Positions 34,571 through 46,322 of a stretch of 64,000 bases of DNA are shown piece by piece. The notes under the pieces were generated by a model. That model was not told where the DNA came from and searched no databases. It saw nothing but the letters and a program-made list of their open reading frames with translations. The translations under genes and the position numbers were made by a program. Every line of letters starts with the position of its first letter. Position 1 is the first letter of the stretch. The DNA lies in assembly GCA_947095535.1 (NCBI GenBank), contig OX352772.1, positions 221,102,628 to 221,166,627 on the forward strand, written 5' to 3'. The stretch comes from Poecilobothrus nobilitatus (Eukaryota; Arthropoda; Insecta; Diptera; Dolichopodidae).

Positions 34571-37124
34571 TAATTTATACCTAGGTATTGTTTCGTCCGA
34601 ATTCTGATAATTCCTCATATTCTGAATTTTATAGTGTATATCACAATATTATTTCCGATATACATGAGAATGATTCAATTTTTGTTTTTGGCGATTTCAA
34701 TCGTCCTTCTCTTTCTTTTATTATAGACGATACGGATAATTTGTTATTACCATTTAATTTTCAGGACGAAATTGACTTTGGTTTAATTAGTGAATTCTAT
34801 GGTAACGATCTACAGCAAATTATTAGTTATCCTAATAATAATAACAAGTGGTTAGATCTTGCATTTTTGAATGCATATGATAGGGTGACGGCTAAACTCG
34901 CTGACGATGCAGATAATCTATTTACAAACACTACTCATCATAACGCAATCATTTTCGAGTTCTCCACTTCTATTCCACTTTTGACCACATCTTACAATAA
35001 TGAAATTGTATATGATTTTTTTAACGCTGACTATCAAAGTATTAATAATGCTTTGTCATTAATCATATGGGACGAATTGTTAGTACAACAGGATATCAAT
35101 TCAGTAATTTCTTTCTTTTACTTTAATCTGTTTCAAATTATAGACGCCTTTGTTCCTAAAATTCGTAAAAAACATAAAACAACAGAACCATGGTTAGATA
35201 GAGATCTTAGGAACTTGAGAAATCGGTGCAATAAAATATACAAAAAACTTAAACAATATCAAGCACCATGCGACGACTTATTGAATATGTATAAGCAACT
35301 TTCTATCAAAAAGTCAATGCAGCATATGAAAACTATGTCACTGATATTGGCCATAAACTTGTTACTAATCCCAAAAATTTTTTTGATTTTGTTAACACAA
35401 AACGAAAATTATTTGGGTATCCCAATTCAATGATTTCTAAGGACAATGTGGTTTCTGCTTGTCCAAAAGAAATTTGCAACTTCTTTTCTGATCATTTTCA
35501 ACAAGTTTATCGTCCAAGAGCACCAGTTACAACTTCGGCTAACTCTTTATCTAATGGTTCAAATTTGCTAATTACAGACGTGTATCTTTCTGAAAGTGAA
35601 ATTCTTGAGGCAATTTTGAGTCTTGATATAAAAAAGGGTGCTGGTCCGGACTTAATTCCTCCAATATTTTTATATAATTGTTCTCACACTCTAATTTTCC
35701 CTCTTCATTTTATTTTCAATAAGTCACTTTCAATTGGGATTTTCCCACAAGAGTGGAAATCGTCTTACTTAACCCCTATTTTTAAAAAGGGGGATAGAGC
35801 ATCGGTGGAAAACTATCGAGGTATAGCAATCCTTTCGACTATACCGAAATTATTTGAAAAAATTGTTGTTGATAGAAGTACTCCTATCATAGATGCAAAA
35901 CTCAATGAACAACAACATGGTTTCAGAAAAGGTCGTTCCACCTTATGGTTTATACATCTGAAATCCTGAATCAAATGGAGAAAGGATACCAAGTTGATGC
36001 AATTTACACTGATTTTAGCAAAGCTTTCGATCGTGTAGATCACTTCACTTTGCTAAACAAACTATCAACTTTTAGCATTTCGGGTTCATTTCTTGAGTGG
36101 CTTAACTCTTATCTTTCAGAAAGAACTCAAAATGTTAAATTTCAAGGTGCATTATCTAACACAATCGGAGTTACTTCCGCTGTTCCACAAGGAAGCCATT
36201 TAGGCCCACTTCTGTTTAACGTATTTATCTCAGATCTTTCAGAATATCTATGCAATATACCTCACATTTCGTTTGCTGATGACCTAAAAATATATCAAGT
36301 TATTAAAGATAATTCTGATGCAGCTATATTTCAGTTAAGCTTATCAGTATTACAAGCTTGGTGCACGTCAAATAAATTGGAGCTCAACATACAGAAATGT
36401 AAGGTTATAAGCTTTACGCGAAAACGATCTTCTTTGATATACGATTACAAAATAGATACGTAACTTTCGAAAGGGTTTTTAGCATTACTGATTTAGGAAT
36501 TCTTCTCGATAATAAACTTAATTTTAATCTTCACTATGACTAATTAGTTTCAAAGGCTAATAAAATGTTAGGTTTCATTAAGAGAAGAGCTAAAGAATTC
36601 AGTGACATAGCTGTGATTAAATCTCTCTATTGTTCGCTAGTTCGATCTATCTTAGAATACGGTAACATTATATGGAATCCAGCCTTTCAAGTTCATTCTA
36701 ATAGAATCGAATCAGTACAAAAGCAATTTCTTTTATTTGCATTAAGAAATCAATATAATCCTTCTAATTTTGCTAATCTTCCTAGTTACTCTACAAGACT
36801 TAATTCATTAAACATGCTTTCTTTGTCTTTACGTAGACAATATTATTGTCTTCATGTTTTACTTTTGATATTTTGAATAATAGTATTTCTATCCAATCTC
36901 TTACTAACAAGTTTAGACTTAACGATAGTGTTAAGCAAACTAGAAATACTAAATTTTTAATGGATTACAAACACAATACAGAGTACGGAAGAAATGAACC
37001 CATCAATAGATGTTGTACTGCTTTTAATAAAATTAGTCACCTTTATTCTACATCCATCTCCAGAATTACTTTCAAACACATTTTACAACAACATTTTTCC
37101 ACTTTAATGACCTCAGACAATTAA

Positions 37125-37708
37125 TTCTTACCTAGGCAATTATTCATTTATTTTTTTTAATTATGACATAATTTAAACATAGCACATATATGTAATTTCA
37201 TAATTATATAACATTTATTACTTATCTATTTGTTCTCAGATGTCGCCGACATCTATTAAAATTATATTAATAATTGTTAAATAATTTTTAGTCATCTACT
37301 TTGGGTAGATTTATTATATGCAAAATAAGCATATGTTTCTTATGTACTAATGATAGTTTTTAACTTTGATTTGTACTGAAATGTAATTTTTACTTCTAAG
37401 GTCAATGAATTATAATACATAAGAAACAGTGAATTAACATTAAAGGTAACACTTTTTAAACATTTTAAATTTAATCGTAATCGAATCGTCGCTTTGTTAA
37501 CATTAAAAAAATTTAATATAAATTAAATAAATTGAAATCCATAATTCTAAACATAAATTGGTGTTTTTTAATTAACTTATATTTCGTAATCTATAAAAAT
37601 TTGAAATCTATTTTTTTGTGAAATCGTTATCTATTTGAAATCTATAAATCTTTAAAAAAATTTTTGAACTTTTTTTCATGGGTAATAGTGTTTTAGTTAT
37701 TCGGCAGT
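37125..37708 (+). other. Non-LTR 3' UTR, then leader of a gypsy element
   Basis: About 37125-37450 follows the ORF2 stop and holds AGATGTCGCCGACATCT (37238-37254), a hairpin of the kind found in non-LTR 3' ends. About 37450-37708 precedes the gypsy gag and should contain LTR/leader sequence. AAATCGTTATCTATTTGAAA (37621-37640) recurs right after the assembly gap at 56501. Confidence 0.55.
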
Positions 37709-40700
37709 ATGGATGTGGCAACGATCTACGTATTGAATGTCGAAGGTTTGAGGGGAAAACTAAGGGAGCTCGGTTTGGTTACAACAGTCAGAAAGCATGA
37801 CTTGCGAGTAAGATTGCTCGAACACTTTCACTTAGAAAGCCGTTACATCCCGGAATTAGACGATTGGGGTAGCGATACAACACTAAGGAGTACCGTCAGT
37901 ATTCGAACGACTCCAATGATCAGAAGTAACTTTACATTACCGGATGGAGAGGAAAGTTTGTCGCCCTTTTGCGGCAGCGGCTCTCCAGATGTCAATCAAT
38001 TGATAGCAGAATTTGAGGTCACTGCAGAAACACTGGACTGGAACGAGATACAGAAGTTCATTTATGCAAAACAGCTTTTGAAAGGAGTGACCAAGCTGTT
38101 TGTGCGAAATCAGTTATGTGTGAAAACGTTGGATGATCTAAAAGAAATCTTGTTAGACGAATTTGGAACGAAACTTTCCTCAACCGAGGTTCATCGTTTA
38201 CTACAACGAAGACGCTAAAAGCCACTGGAAACTCTCCGAGAATACTTATATTGCCTAATGGAGTTAGGGAACCCCGTTAATTTAGAAGAAGAAAGCATCA
38301 TTGATCTAACAAATCAATACTGTTTCAATCTAGTAGAATCAAAGAACATCAGGACGCCAAGGTTCGTTGGGAGCTTTGAAAAACAAAATATGTTATAAGT
38401 GCGGAGTCGACGGTCATATTGCGAAAGACTGCCCGAGTATGAAATATAGGTGCTTTCGTTATGACCAACGGGATCATCGATCTTTGGAGTCTACCCAGCT
38501 CAACCGAAACCCAGTTAAGCATATTAAGGGGGAGGCAAATAATGTTAACCTCATGACTGAGTTTAGTAAGGATACCCAATCAATTAGGAGACGTAGCAAC
38601 TTGATCTTTAAGGAGGTGAAGTATAACGGTTCAAGCTTCTCAGCTTTAGAAAACACGGGCTTAGAGTTATATCAGAGAACGATGTATTTGAAAGCCTCGG
38701 GCGCCTAAAGTTGGACTCGGATAGGAGAACCTTAGTAGGCCTAAAGGAAGCGGAGTTAGTGACTTTGGGTAGCTCAATCCTTGACATCAACATTGATCAA
38801 ATTAGTTTAGAAGTTAGATTCCATATCGTTAAGAGGAGCGATATGACTCATTCTGCTATATTAGAAAATAGCGTTTTAAAAGATGTAGAAAGCGTTATGC
38901 GTGGAGATGGGGCTATATTTCAAAAGATACTTAAAGTAGGAAACGTTGAAGGAAAGGTATGCAAGTCAGTTAAGGGGATTGAAAGCCCGGAAAAGGTAGA
39001 ATGTGTAGGTTTTGGAAAAGCAGAAATGACTGCGTTTCGGAAAGAGACTTTTACCGAGGCGATTCAGGAATTATACTTAATAGAAGAAACAGGTGCGACG
39101 CCAGTGTTTGACTTATCCCACCTGAATAGAGTTCGAGCAGACACAGTTTTAAGGATGATACACGAATATAACCCTAAACTGGAAATCTCGGCCCCGATCG
39201 AAATGAAAATACTGTTGAAAGACGATCACCCCATATGTCAGGGTGGTAGACGACTGTCGTATGCTGTTCAACGTTGGGTAGAGTATCAAATAGACGAGTG
39301 GCTGGACCAAAAAATAATTCAACCTAGCACGGCAGAGTATGCTTCACTGATAGTACTTATGTCCAAGAATGATGGAACGAAGAGGCTCTGCTGTTCAATC
39401 GGAAACTAAACGAAAAGATAGTGCCAGATAACTATCCGATGGTATTGATAGACGATGTTTTGGACCGACTACATGTATTCACAACCCTGGATTTGACTAA
39501 TGGATTTTTTCACCTACCAGTTCATCCAAATTCCAAGAAATACACGACGTTCGTCACACACCACGGGCAGCTTGAATTCCGATATGTACCTTTCGGCATT
39601 TCCCACTCTCCTTCCGTGTTTTTCAGATATATCTACGCTATTTTTAGAGACCTTCTTCAACAAAACTAGGTTGTAGTTTACATGGACGATATTGTAATTC
39701 CAGAAAGAGATGAAGAAGAGGGCATTGAGAGCTTAAAACAGGTGCTAGAAATTGTATCTGCAAATGGATTACGGGTTAAGTGACAAAAATGGCGATTTTT
39801 GCGAAAGAAAATAAATTTCCTTGGGTACGTCATTGAAAGCGGCAGTATCAGACCCTCACTGGAAAAGACGAAGACGGTTGATAATTTCAAAACGCCCACC
39901 ATTCAAAGATTTTTAGCACTCGCATCGTACTTCAGGAGGATTATACGAGACTACGCCGTGATCGCTAAATCATAAACTGATCTACTACGGAAGGAACGCA
40001 AATTCAAGATTAATCAAAAAACAATACTTGTAATTGAGCAATTAAAGTCCAAGTCCACAAAATGCAACACGTCGACGCGCTAAGCAGAATGTCGTGTCTA
40101 TTTTTGTAGGACTCAATAATTCATCGTCTGAAACAAGCACAAATAAATGACGAATGGGCGATGGCAGTTAGAAGAGTCTTAGAGAAGACGAGTTACGAAG
40201 ACTTCTTCCTAAATTACGATATACTACACAAGGACACCGGCAAGGAGTTGATAGTAGTCCTGGCCGCCATGGAAACGGAAATAATAACGATGGCTCACAC
40301 AGATGGCCACTTCTCAATGAAGAAGACTCAAGAATATATTGAAAAATCATTTTTCATTTCAATGCTACACTCGAAAGTAGATAGGATCGTGAGAAGCTGA
40401 GTAAAGTGTATCATTTCAGAAGCGAAAACAGGCAAAAAAGAAGGATTCCTCGCCTCTATCGATAAGGAAGGTGGATCCTTACAGTCTTCCCACATAGACC
40501 ATCTCAGTCCTATGACGACGACGAGAAAATCCTACAACTTTATCTGTATCGTTCTAGATGTTTTCTCCAAATTTACTTGGCTATATTCAACCATAAATAC
40601 TGGATGTGAAGCTGTAATCGACTGATTACAGAAACAGGTAATGACGTTCGGAAACTCCGGCAGAATAATAACGGATAGAAGGCCAGCGTTCACATCTAAG

Positions 40701-40920
40701 GATTTTAAAGAATATTGTGAGGGGTAAAATTATACCGTTCAAAATGCTGACGGGACTTGATATGTGCACCACTAAAGATTTAAAAATACAAAATTTATTG
40801 AAAGACGCAATGGTGGAAGAACTCGAGTCAGAACGAGATTAGATAACAAGGGAAGCTAAAGAGAACATCCATCGAATTCAACAAGAAAACCGTAAAAATT
40901 GATCGCGTTTAAGTAGTTTA
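37709..40920 (+). pseudogene. Ty3/gypsy retrotransposon gag-pol, decayed
   Basis: Gag comes first (37709-38218): an N-terminal helix pair (LRGKLRELGLVTTVRKHDLR, like a SAP fold), then KQLLKGVTKLFVRNQ. A CCHC zinc knuckle follows (CYKCGVDGHIAKDC, 38394-38435) with a second, damaged one. In protease the active-site DTG reads NTG (ALENTG, about 38643). RT has RRLSYAVQRWVEYQIDEWLD (39250), FTTLDLTNGFFHLPVHP (39478-39528), FRYVPFGISHSPSVFF and the catalytic VVYMDDIVIP (39673-39705). RNase H is almost entirely deleted (about 39985-40050). Integrase keeps an HHCC-like start (HTDGHFSMKKTQEYI, with the last Cys lost) and two core acids (SSHIDHLSP, RIITDRRPAFTSKDF), but the Glu region is gone. At least six stops or frameshifts; no clear LTR pair. 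Confidence 0.94.
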
Positions 40921-41181
40921 AAGGTATAATATACTTCTTTTACATTTGTAACACATGTCAAACACAAATATAAATACATTAATATTCTGTAAAACCAAAG
41001 AAATAGGAATGTGCGATTTTAATGCTTAAATTCTAGAAATGGTAGGTATACCAAATAATTTATATAATAATGTTTTGAAAATATCTAAAAGAAATATTTA
41101 TTACAATTTTATTTTATATTTTAAATTTCAAAAAAAAATTATAAGATATTTATAATTTTTTTATATTAATATTTCTGATAA

Positions 41182-41372
41182 GGGGCCTCGGTGGCCTAGT
41201 GGGTAAGAGCGTATGAAATACGCTGTAAACACCGAGAAATTTTGGGTTCGAATCCCACACACGTCGTAAGAATTATTTTTCCTTACAACATTTACAGCCA
41301 CGCCTGAACAGGAAAGGCTATGTAATTTCCTATCCACATTTATGTGGCAGAGAAATGCATTAAAAAAAAAAG
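41182..41372 (+). mobile_element. tRNA-derived SINE, copy 2, with target-site duplication
   Basis: Box A TGGCCTAGTGG at 41192-41202 and box B GGTTCGAATCC at 41245-41255. The tail ends TTATGTGGCAGAGAAATGCA followed by an A run. Flanked by a perfect 11-bp duplication ATTTCTGATAA at 41171-41181 and 41373-41383. Same family as 1578-1762: the AGCGTAT/ATACGCT hairpin and CCACGCCTGAACAGGAAAGG match. Both complete copies have intact promoter boxes. Confidence 0.95.
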
Positions 41373-41449
41373 ATTTCTGATAAAATAAAACAGTTTTTAA
41401 AGAAACATATTTGACTTGCGTTAAATTTAAGTTTGCTCTCAAATTAAAA

Positions 41450-41620
41450 AAAAAATCGGATAAGTGCGTACAAAAACCGAGGAAAAGTGGGTTCGAATCC
41501 CACAAATGTCGTAAGAGTAATTCCTCCTTATGGCATGTACAACCACGCCTGAACTTGAAAGGTTGTGTAATTTCCTTGTTACATTTATGTGGCAGGGAAA
41601 TGCACCAAAAAAAAAATTTC
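41450..41620 (+). mobile_element. tRNA-derived SINE, copy 3, 5' end degraded
   Basis: Keeps box B (GGGTTCGAATCCCAC, about 41489-41503) and the whole body and tail (CCACGCCTGAACTTGAAAGG, TTATGTGGCAGGGAAATGCA, A run). The box A half is reduced to CGGATAAGTGCGTAC. It lies 70 bases after copy 2 in the same orientation. Probably an older or 5'-truncated insertion. A long - frame across both SINEs is not a gene. Confidence 0.9.
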
Positions 41621-44400
41621 AAAATGCAAACTAATTTTTGGTATGTATGCTATAATATGTCATACAAAAAGATAGGTACACACATATGTTATATACGTAG
41701 ATATGTGAATCGTGTATATAAGAAATTTTTAACCTATTATTAGATTTGTAAAACTTAAAAAAAAAACAAGCTTCGTTCGGGTAATTGGGTGTTTCCTTTA
41801 AAATTATTTCTAATTCTTAATCGATTACTTTTTGAAAAAGTAATGCAAAGAGTAATTAATATAACAGCCATGTCGTATGGTGCAAAATTCATGTACCTAG
41901 CTTTTATTTACTATTTTATTTTCTTTATCTATGTGTTTGTACCTACACAAATTTATATTTATGAAATATATGCTTAAAAAATATTTAATATCGCACAGAA
42001 TTAAGGCGGACATCATGTAAATACATGAATAATAAAATTTGTAGAATGTGATATAGGAAAAAAACTGTATCTGTAACTATAATTTTGTCTATTTTATCAA
42101 AATATGTCTTCCTCTGTGTATTGTTACCTTATAGTGACAAAGTCTACTAAATGTCACCATAAAGTTGCGAATACGAGCAAAACCGTTGCAAAAACGGCAA
42201 TTTGGAACTACAAAGTTCTAGCTACCTTATCGTTCCGCGTGCTGCTATATAGTACGATAAATTGTTTCTACGTAGTGATTAATGTTTTATTTAGGTTTTT
42301 TTATAAAATTTTATCTGTTTTCATACTTTTCTATAAGGCGAGGTTGTTAATACGTAGTAATACGTAGTTGTTCCAAAATAAGGTAACAATGACGTTTATA
42401 TGACTTCAAAGTTTCCCTTATGAAAGCTGGGTCTCCGTAGTTGCAAATAAAGAATCAAGGACGTAATAAAAACTAGAAGAATAACACTCCCTTAAATTAA
42501 AACTCTATATCCCAATTACCATTTTTGGGACTATGAAAATTACTAGGTAGTTTTAAAAATTTTTTATGTGATTTTGTGCTCCTAAAACCTAAATTTTTCA
42601 CTTAATTTTATTACTTCATCGTAGATAAAATAGGCATAGTTCCGTAGCAGTTAAAAGAGGAAGCTGGCAAACTTTGTTTTAGACTTTTTATCAACCCAAA
42701 CTACAAAAAGAAGGTAACTTTTACTTCGACTGCTGCTTGGGATGGTAATAAGAAATTTTTAAGAAAATTTTGGTTTTAATAGAAGTATTTTGAAAAAAAA
42801 AAGTCAACACAGTATGTCAAAGCGTGGTTTTTTAAAGTCGCACATTTTTGTATTGCTAACTTAATCTGGAATTGCGACTATATTTAAGTAGGTATAGGGG
42901 CACTTTGGCATGGGAAAAAACAAGCCCATATCGCACGACCTAGTTTTTAATAAACCATATCGCACGCCCACGCAAATTAACCTACATTTGAATGGCCTTG
43001 AGTTATAAAGAAACCGGAAGTGTTGTGACCTGGATTCTGTTAGAAGTTGGGGTTAAAACAAGTTCTTAGAGCTCTTTGATTGTATTTTATAATAGGTCAA
43101 CATGAAAATAGTAAGCAAAACTATTATATGTAAATAATAATACACGTGTTATTTAATGTTGGTGAACTAGTTTTAAAGTGTATCTTTAAGGAATGCGTGT
43201 TTTTTTTTGTGTTGGTTAACTAGTTTTACTATAGGAAGAAATACAAAATAACAATTAGCATCTTCGTTTTTTTTTTTTTTTTAGTAGAATATCTGGTTTA
43301 GATTACTATGTAGTATTTTGAAAAGGTAGAAAAAGAAAGAGGCAAGAAAAGTTGAATGCAAATAGATTGGTATAGTATAGTATAGTAAGAACGTAGAATA
43401 TATATCTACATATATATGTTGCGTATAAAAAGGTTAAAAAGAAATTCAAAATAGAAATTAGCGTCCACATGTACCTTTTTCTTTTTTTTCGTTTGATTAA
43501 ATCTGGTTTTGTTTACAATATTTATTTAGGTTTTTCAATAAATTCATTGAAACTTTGTAATAGGATATCATACAAATAGAAAGATTATTTTTTCAGGTCA
43601 AATCAAGATTATTTTTTTTTTAATTGCGCAAAATCGCATGCTTAATAAAATATACCTACAAACGTAAAAAGGAGATATAAAAGAAACGAAAAAAAAACTT
43701 GTTTTTATTGTTTAATAAGAAAAATATTCATAGGTACTTTTGAATACCAAGATGTAAATAATAAAAATAAAAACAAAACGTAAACAAGAAGTAAATACAA
43801 AGTGTATTTTTGTTTATTAAAGAAGATCAATAATTGTTGTAAGTTGTTATTATAGTTTTAAAGCTGCAAAATAAAAAATAAAAATATGTTATTTTTAGAA
43901 TATGTGTTATTTCTCATTATTATCTAAATTTATTGAATAAGACATTAATTTTTTTTTTTTTTTAAATTGCGTATGTATATTAAGAAAGTATACACATGAA
44001 CTTTGAAAACATTTTGTATTCTTCTAATTTCTTTTCACCTGGTGTAAAATAAATTGTTAAAACTAGTTTGACTCTTTTTAAACAATGTTAAAATTTATGA
44101 ATGCAGTAAGTAAAAAAGTAAAAATAAAAACAAAAGAAAGAAAAAAAAATTATATAATTATAGATGCATCTGTTATGTAAGATTTTTTCTGTTCTATAAT
44201 AACATTGAGGAAATAACCGGAAATCTTTGATTTACTTGGTTTTGTTATTATTGCGTTCCATTCTATGCTGTAAGAAATAAAAAAATAAAAAATAACAAAA
44301 ATCAAAAACAAGTTAATTGCTTTTGGTACCTATTTGAAAAGAAAAATAAAACAAATTTATTTATATGTTTGAAATAATTTTGTATTTGAAAATATTTTAC
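41621..44400. other. AT-rich DNA, probable Polinton left flank or terminal region
   Basis: No supported gene. 43140-44400 repeats a loose theme: TTGGTTAACTAGTTTTACTA, T runs, ATCTGGTTTAGATTAC and AAAAATAAAAACAAAA. This is what a decayed Polinton terminal repeat might look like, but the partner end is not in view. A TATAG pentamer run is at about 43370-43386. The open frame at 42104-42367 has no recognisable features. Confidence 0.4.
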
Positions 44401-44404
44401 AATT

Positions 44405-44572
44405 TTACAGAAATCTGTGTTGGAAAATTTTTTTACGATGATCAGATGTTAAGATTTTAGAAATAGCGAGACCAACTTTTTCTATACGTCTTTGAAATCT
44501 ACTTCTATCACGTGCGTATTCTTCCCAATGACCTTTCCTTGCTGATCTGTAAGCATAGACCCATACATGCAT
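44405..44572 (-). CDS. Small basic 55-aa protein at the Polinton left edge
   Basis: ATG at 44572-44570, TAA at 44407-44405. Rich in Arg, Lys and Tyr, with YAYRSARKGHWEEYARDRSR and a helical second half ending HRKKIFQHRF. Codons look constrained and the frame has no stop, unlike the AT-rich surroundings. No family recognised; it is predicted soluble and positively charged, so a nucleic-acid or capsid partner is possible but unproven. It lies downstream of the nuclease-like gene on the same strand and may share its transcript. Whether an in-frame extension upstream of the ATG is used is unclear. Confidence 0.55.
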   Translation of the reverse strand: MHVWVYAYRSARKGHWEEYARDRSRFQRRIEKVGLAISKILTSDHRKKIFQHRFL

Positions 44573-44655
44573 AACGTAAATTTCTTGTTTTATGTTGAAG
44601 TAAACTTTTTTTTGTTATTTAAATTCATATTGTGCAAGTATGAAAATTAAAGGTC

Positions 44656-45143
44656 TTAATCTAACATTTTTTCTTTTAAAAGATGCATATATATATTAAA
44701 ACAATTTTTAACAGCACATCTGAAACTCTTGTTTGATAAGTGTATAGGACAATTTGAATTAAAGTTTTCAATCTTTTGTAATGATGGCAAGTCTCTGCTT
44801 AGATCTTCTATTTTAACACTGTCAATGTACTTTTGAAGAAAAAGTTTTTTTTTGTTCTCCTTTAACATAAATTTTTTCAGCTGACTCTAAATAGTGTTTT
44901 AATATACATTTTACATCTAAATATTCAACTAAACCGATATTCCATCTAAGTCCATTTATTTTATTTTCGCAATACTGGTTATTATATTTCACATCTTGAC
45001 TTGACTGCGGGGTACGGTGCTTTGAAATGATACACAGTTGGAATTGAACTTCCTTTTTCAAGTATGGCTAACTCTTTTAGGAAATATTGTTTTTCATTTC
45101 CTTGCAAAAATTGTAGGTCAACTATAAAAACTTGTTTAACCAT
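44656..45143 (-). pseudogene. Polinton nuclease-like protein A, two frameshifts
   Basis: From ATG at 45143, on -: VFIVDLQFL, then KELAILEKG, FKAPYP, a middle part GLRWNIGLVEYLDVKCIL, IYVKGEQKKK, LSRDLPSLQKI, and an end with C-x2-H and RCAVKNCFNIYMHL. The order (Asp-containing first strand, KG-QKK helix, Cys/His then CAxxNC) fits a family of uncharacterised proteins common in arthropod Polintons that I take to be RNase-H-fold nucleases of DEDD type; that fold is inference. Frame changes near 45010 and 44850 break it. Divergently oriented from the ATPase with a shared TATAAATATA between them. A paralogue is at 49734. Confidence 0.65.
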
Positions 45144-45221
45144 GTCGAAGGTTTGTAAAAGAATCTTCAATGAAATAACTAAATTTACATTTATATTCAA
45201 AATTCGAAAAAGAGCTGTTCA

Positions 45222-45231
45222 TATAAATATA
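45222..45231. promoter_or_regulatory. Bidirectional TATA motif between ATPase and nuclease-like gene
   Basis: TATAAATATA on + is TATATTTATA on -. It lies 42 bases before the likely ATPase start (ATG at 45264) and 78 bases before the start of the leftward gene at 45143. Position and symmetry suggest one element serving both directions. Not tested. Confidence 0.45.
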
Positions 45232-45239
45232 GGTTAGCA

Positions 45240-46053
45240 ATGATTGTTTTAACTAATACAACTATGTTGTTTCACCCATTTACAATGATGGTGGCGGGGC
45301 CATCCTGCTGTGGGAAAACCACATTTATTCGTAATTTAATAAAATATAAAGAAGAAAATATACTAACACATATTAATAGAATTATTTGGTGTAATCCAGA
45401 CAAAAATGCTGTTCCACTAAATATGAAAGATGTTGAATATAGTAACACTATTCCAGATTTTTATGATAATCAAGAACCTTTGTTAGTTATTATCGATGAT
45501 ATGATGTTAAGTTCTCATGATAAGTTTGTATGTGATTTATGACTAGAGGATCACTAGTCATAGACTAGATCACTAGTTATGACTATGACTAGGATCACTA
45601 GTTATGACTAGGATCACTAGTTATGACTAGAGGATCACTAGTTTGTAATGTGATGTGACTAGAGGATCACATCATAGAAATTTATCTGTAATATTTGTAA
45701 CACAAAATGTTTTTCACCAGGGTAAATTTTCAAGAGATATTTCACTCAACTGTAAATATTTAGTACTTTTCAAAAATCCAAGAGATAAATCGCAGATATT
45801 ACCTCTAGCTCGCCAAATATATCCCAATCAAATTAAAGCATTTGAAAAAGTATATAATGATGTGACGTCAGTCCCATATGGCTATATATTAATAGATCTT
45901 ACTCAAAACGTTAATGATATATTTCGATTAAGAAGTGATATATTTGGGAAAGGTTTGTGTTATTGTACGAGAGATCAATTAGAACAATTTGGGGAGGAAT
46001 CTGAAACGTTTGAAGATCAATCGACATATATTGCACCTATTAAAAACCTCTAA
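45240..46053 (+). pseudogene. Polinton packaging ATPase (FtsK/HerA type), broken by a tandem array
   Basis: Drives genome packaging into capsids in the related adeno-like viruses. Walker A is GPSCCGKTTF (45298-45327) and Walker B LLVIIDDMM (45482-45508). After the break come SHHRNLSVIFVTQNVF (45667-45714), the sensor-type VTQN motif, then NCKYLVLFKNPRDKSQI and the C-terminal PYGYILIDLTQNVND. The first in-frame ATG is at 45240, but it is only 11 bases past a TATA motif; ATG 45264 (MLFHPF) better fits the family, where the hydrophobic strand before Walker A is close to the N-terminus. About 116 extra bases of 19-32-bp repeats at 45541-45656 separate the halves and shift the frame. Confidence 0.93.
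45541..45670. repeat. Tandem array grown from ATPase coding sequence
   Basis: GATCAC preceded by GACTAG(AG) occurs at 45549, 45568, 45593, 45612, 45633 and 45665, with ACTAGT between copies. The last copy is the real coding one (RGSHHR codons), so the others are duplicates of it. The excess is about 116 bases, which disrupts the reading frame. Confidence 0.88.
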
Positions 46054-46322
46054 ACCAAAATCCCAGAAAGTAATTATAAAACACTGTGACCCTGAAGTAA
46101 TAAAAACATTTTTTGAAATCTCTTTAAATATTTTAAAAGGTAAGTGTAATCTGAGTAAAAAAGCAACAACCCAATTACGAAACTATAAAAAAGAATTAAG
46201 GTCACTTATTTGCCGGAAAAAATATAAATAGCAAAAGAAAAATTATTATTCAACGTGGTGGATTTTTACCTACACTTCTTGGTGCAATACTATCAGGGAT
46301 AATTGGAAATTTTATAAAATGA
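45989..46322 (+). pseudogene. Small Polinton capsid-associated-type protein, one frameshift
   Basis: The first part has a Lys-rich start (SKPKSQKVIIKHCDPE), TFFEISLNILKGKCNLSKK and LRNYKKELRSL. One frameshift near 46208 leads to AGKNINSKRKIIIQRGGFLP, TLLGAILSGIIGNF and TGA at 46320-46322. Lys-rich helix plus a C-terminal QxGGFLPxLL hydrophobic tail is the recurrent small protein next to the ATPase in arthropod Polintons; a membrane- or capsid-active role is a guess from that tail. The stop overlaps the next ATG (ATGA, 46319-46322). The true start is uncertain because the 5' part overlaps the ATPase end. Confidence 0.6.

Larger units (their letters stand above)
33235..37124 (+). pseudogene. 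Non-LTR ORF2: endonuclease and reverse transcriptase, interrupted
   Basis: The endonuclease begins MRGKLNKLYLDAKS and AITETWLND (33245-33335), with GGGVLLAVNNY at 33417-33450. It is split by an insertion (about 33505-34570) and resumes with FVFGDFN (34680-34700) and NNKWLDLAFLN. RT follows: GAGPDLIPPIF (35640), TPIFKKGDRASVENYRGIA (35775-35830), HGFRKGRST (35918), block A DFSKAFDRVDH (36012-36044), block B VPQGSHLGPLLFNVF (36181-36225), and block C with SFADDLKIYQ (36267-36300). The thumb has LGILLDNKLNF, MLGFIKRRAKEF and SLNMLSLSLRRQ. Frameshifts lie near 35308, 35950 and 36860, with stops near 36461 and 36541. This is an autonomous Jockey/CR1-type element, now dead. A sister 3' fragment is at 26.5-27.0 kb. 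Confidence 0.95.

Noticed and set aside
41161..41622. 153-aa ORF on -
   Set aside because: It runs antisense through two adjacent SINEs and only reads their shared sequence twice.
42104..42367. 87-aa ORF as a gene
   Set aside because: No motif, no neighbouring gene context, and a hydrophobic composition expected from AT-rich sequence.
45541..45670. Cloning-vector or linker contamination at the ACTAGT repeats
   Set aside because: No vector sequence flanks it, and the repeated words derive from the ATPase codons next to it; an assembly artefact remains possible.
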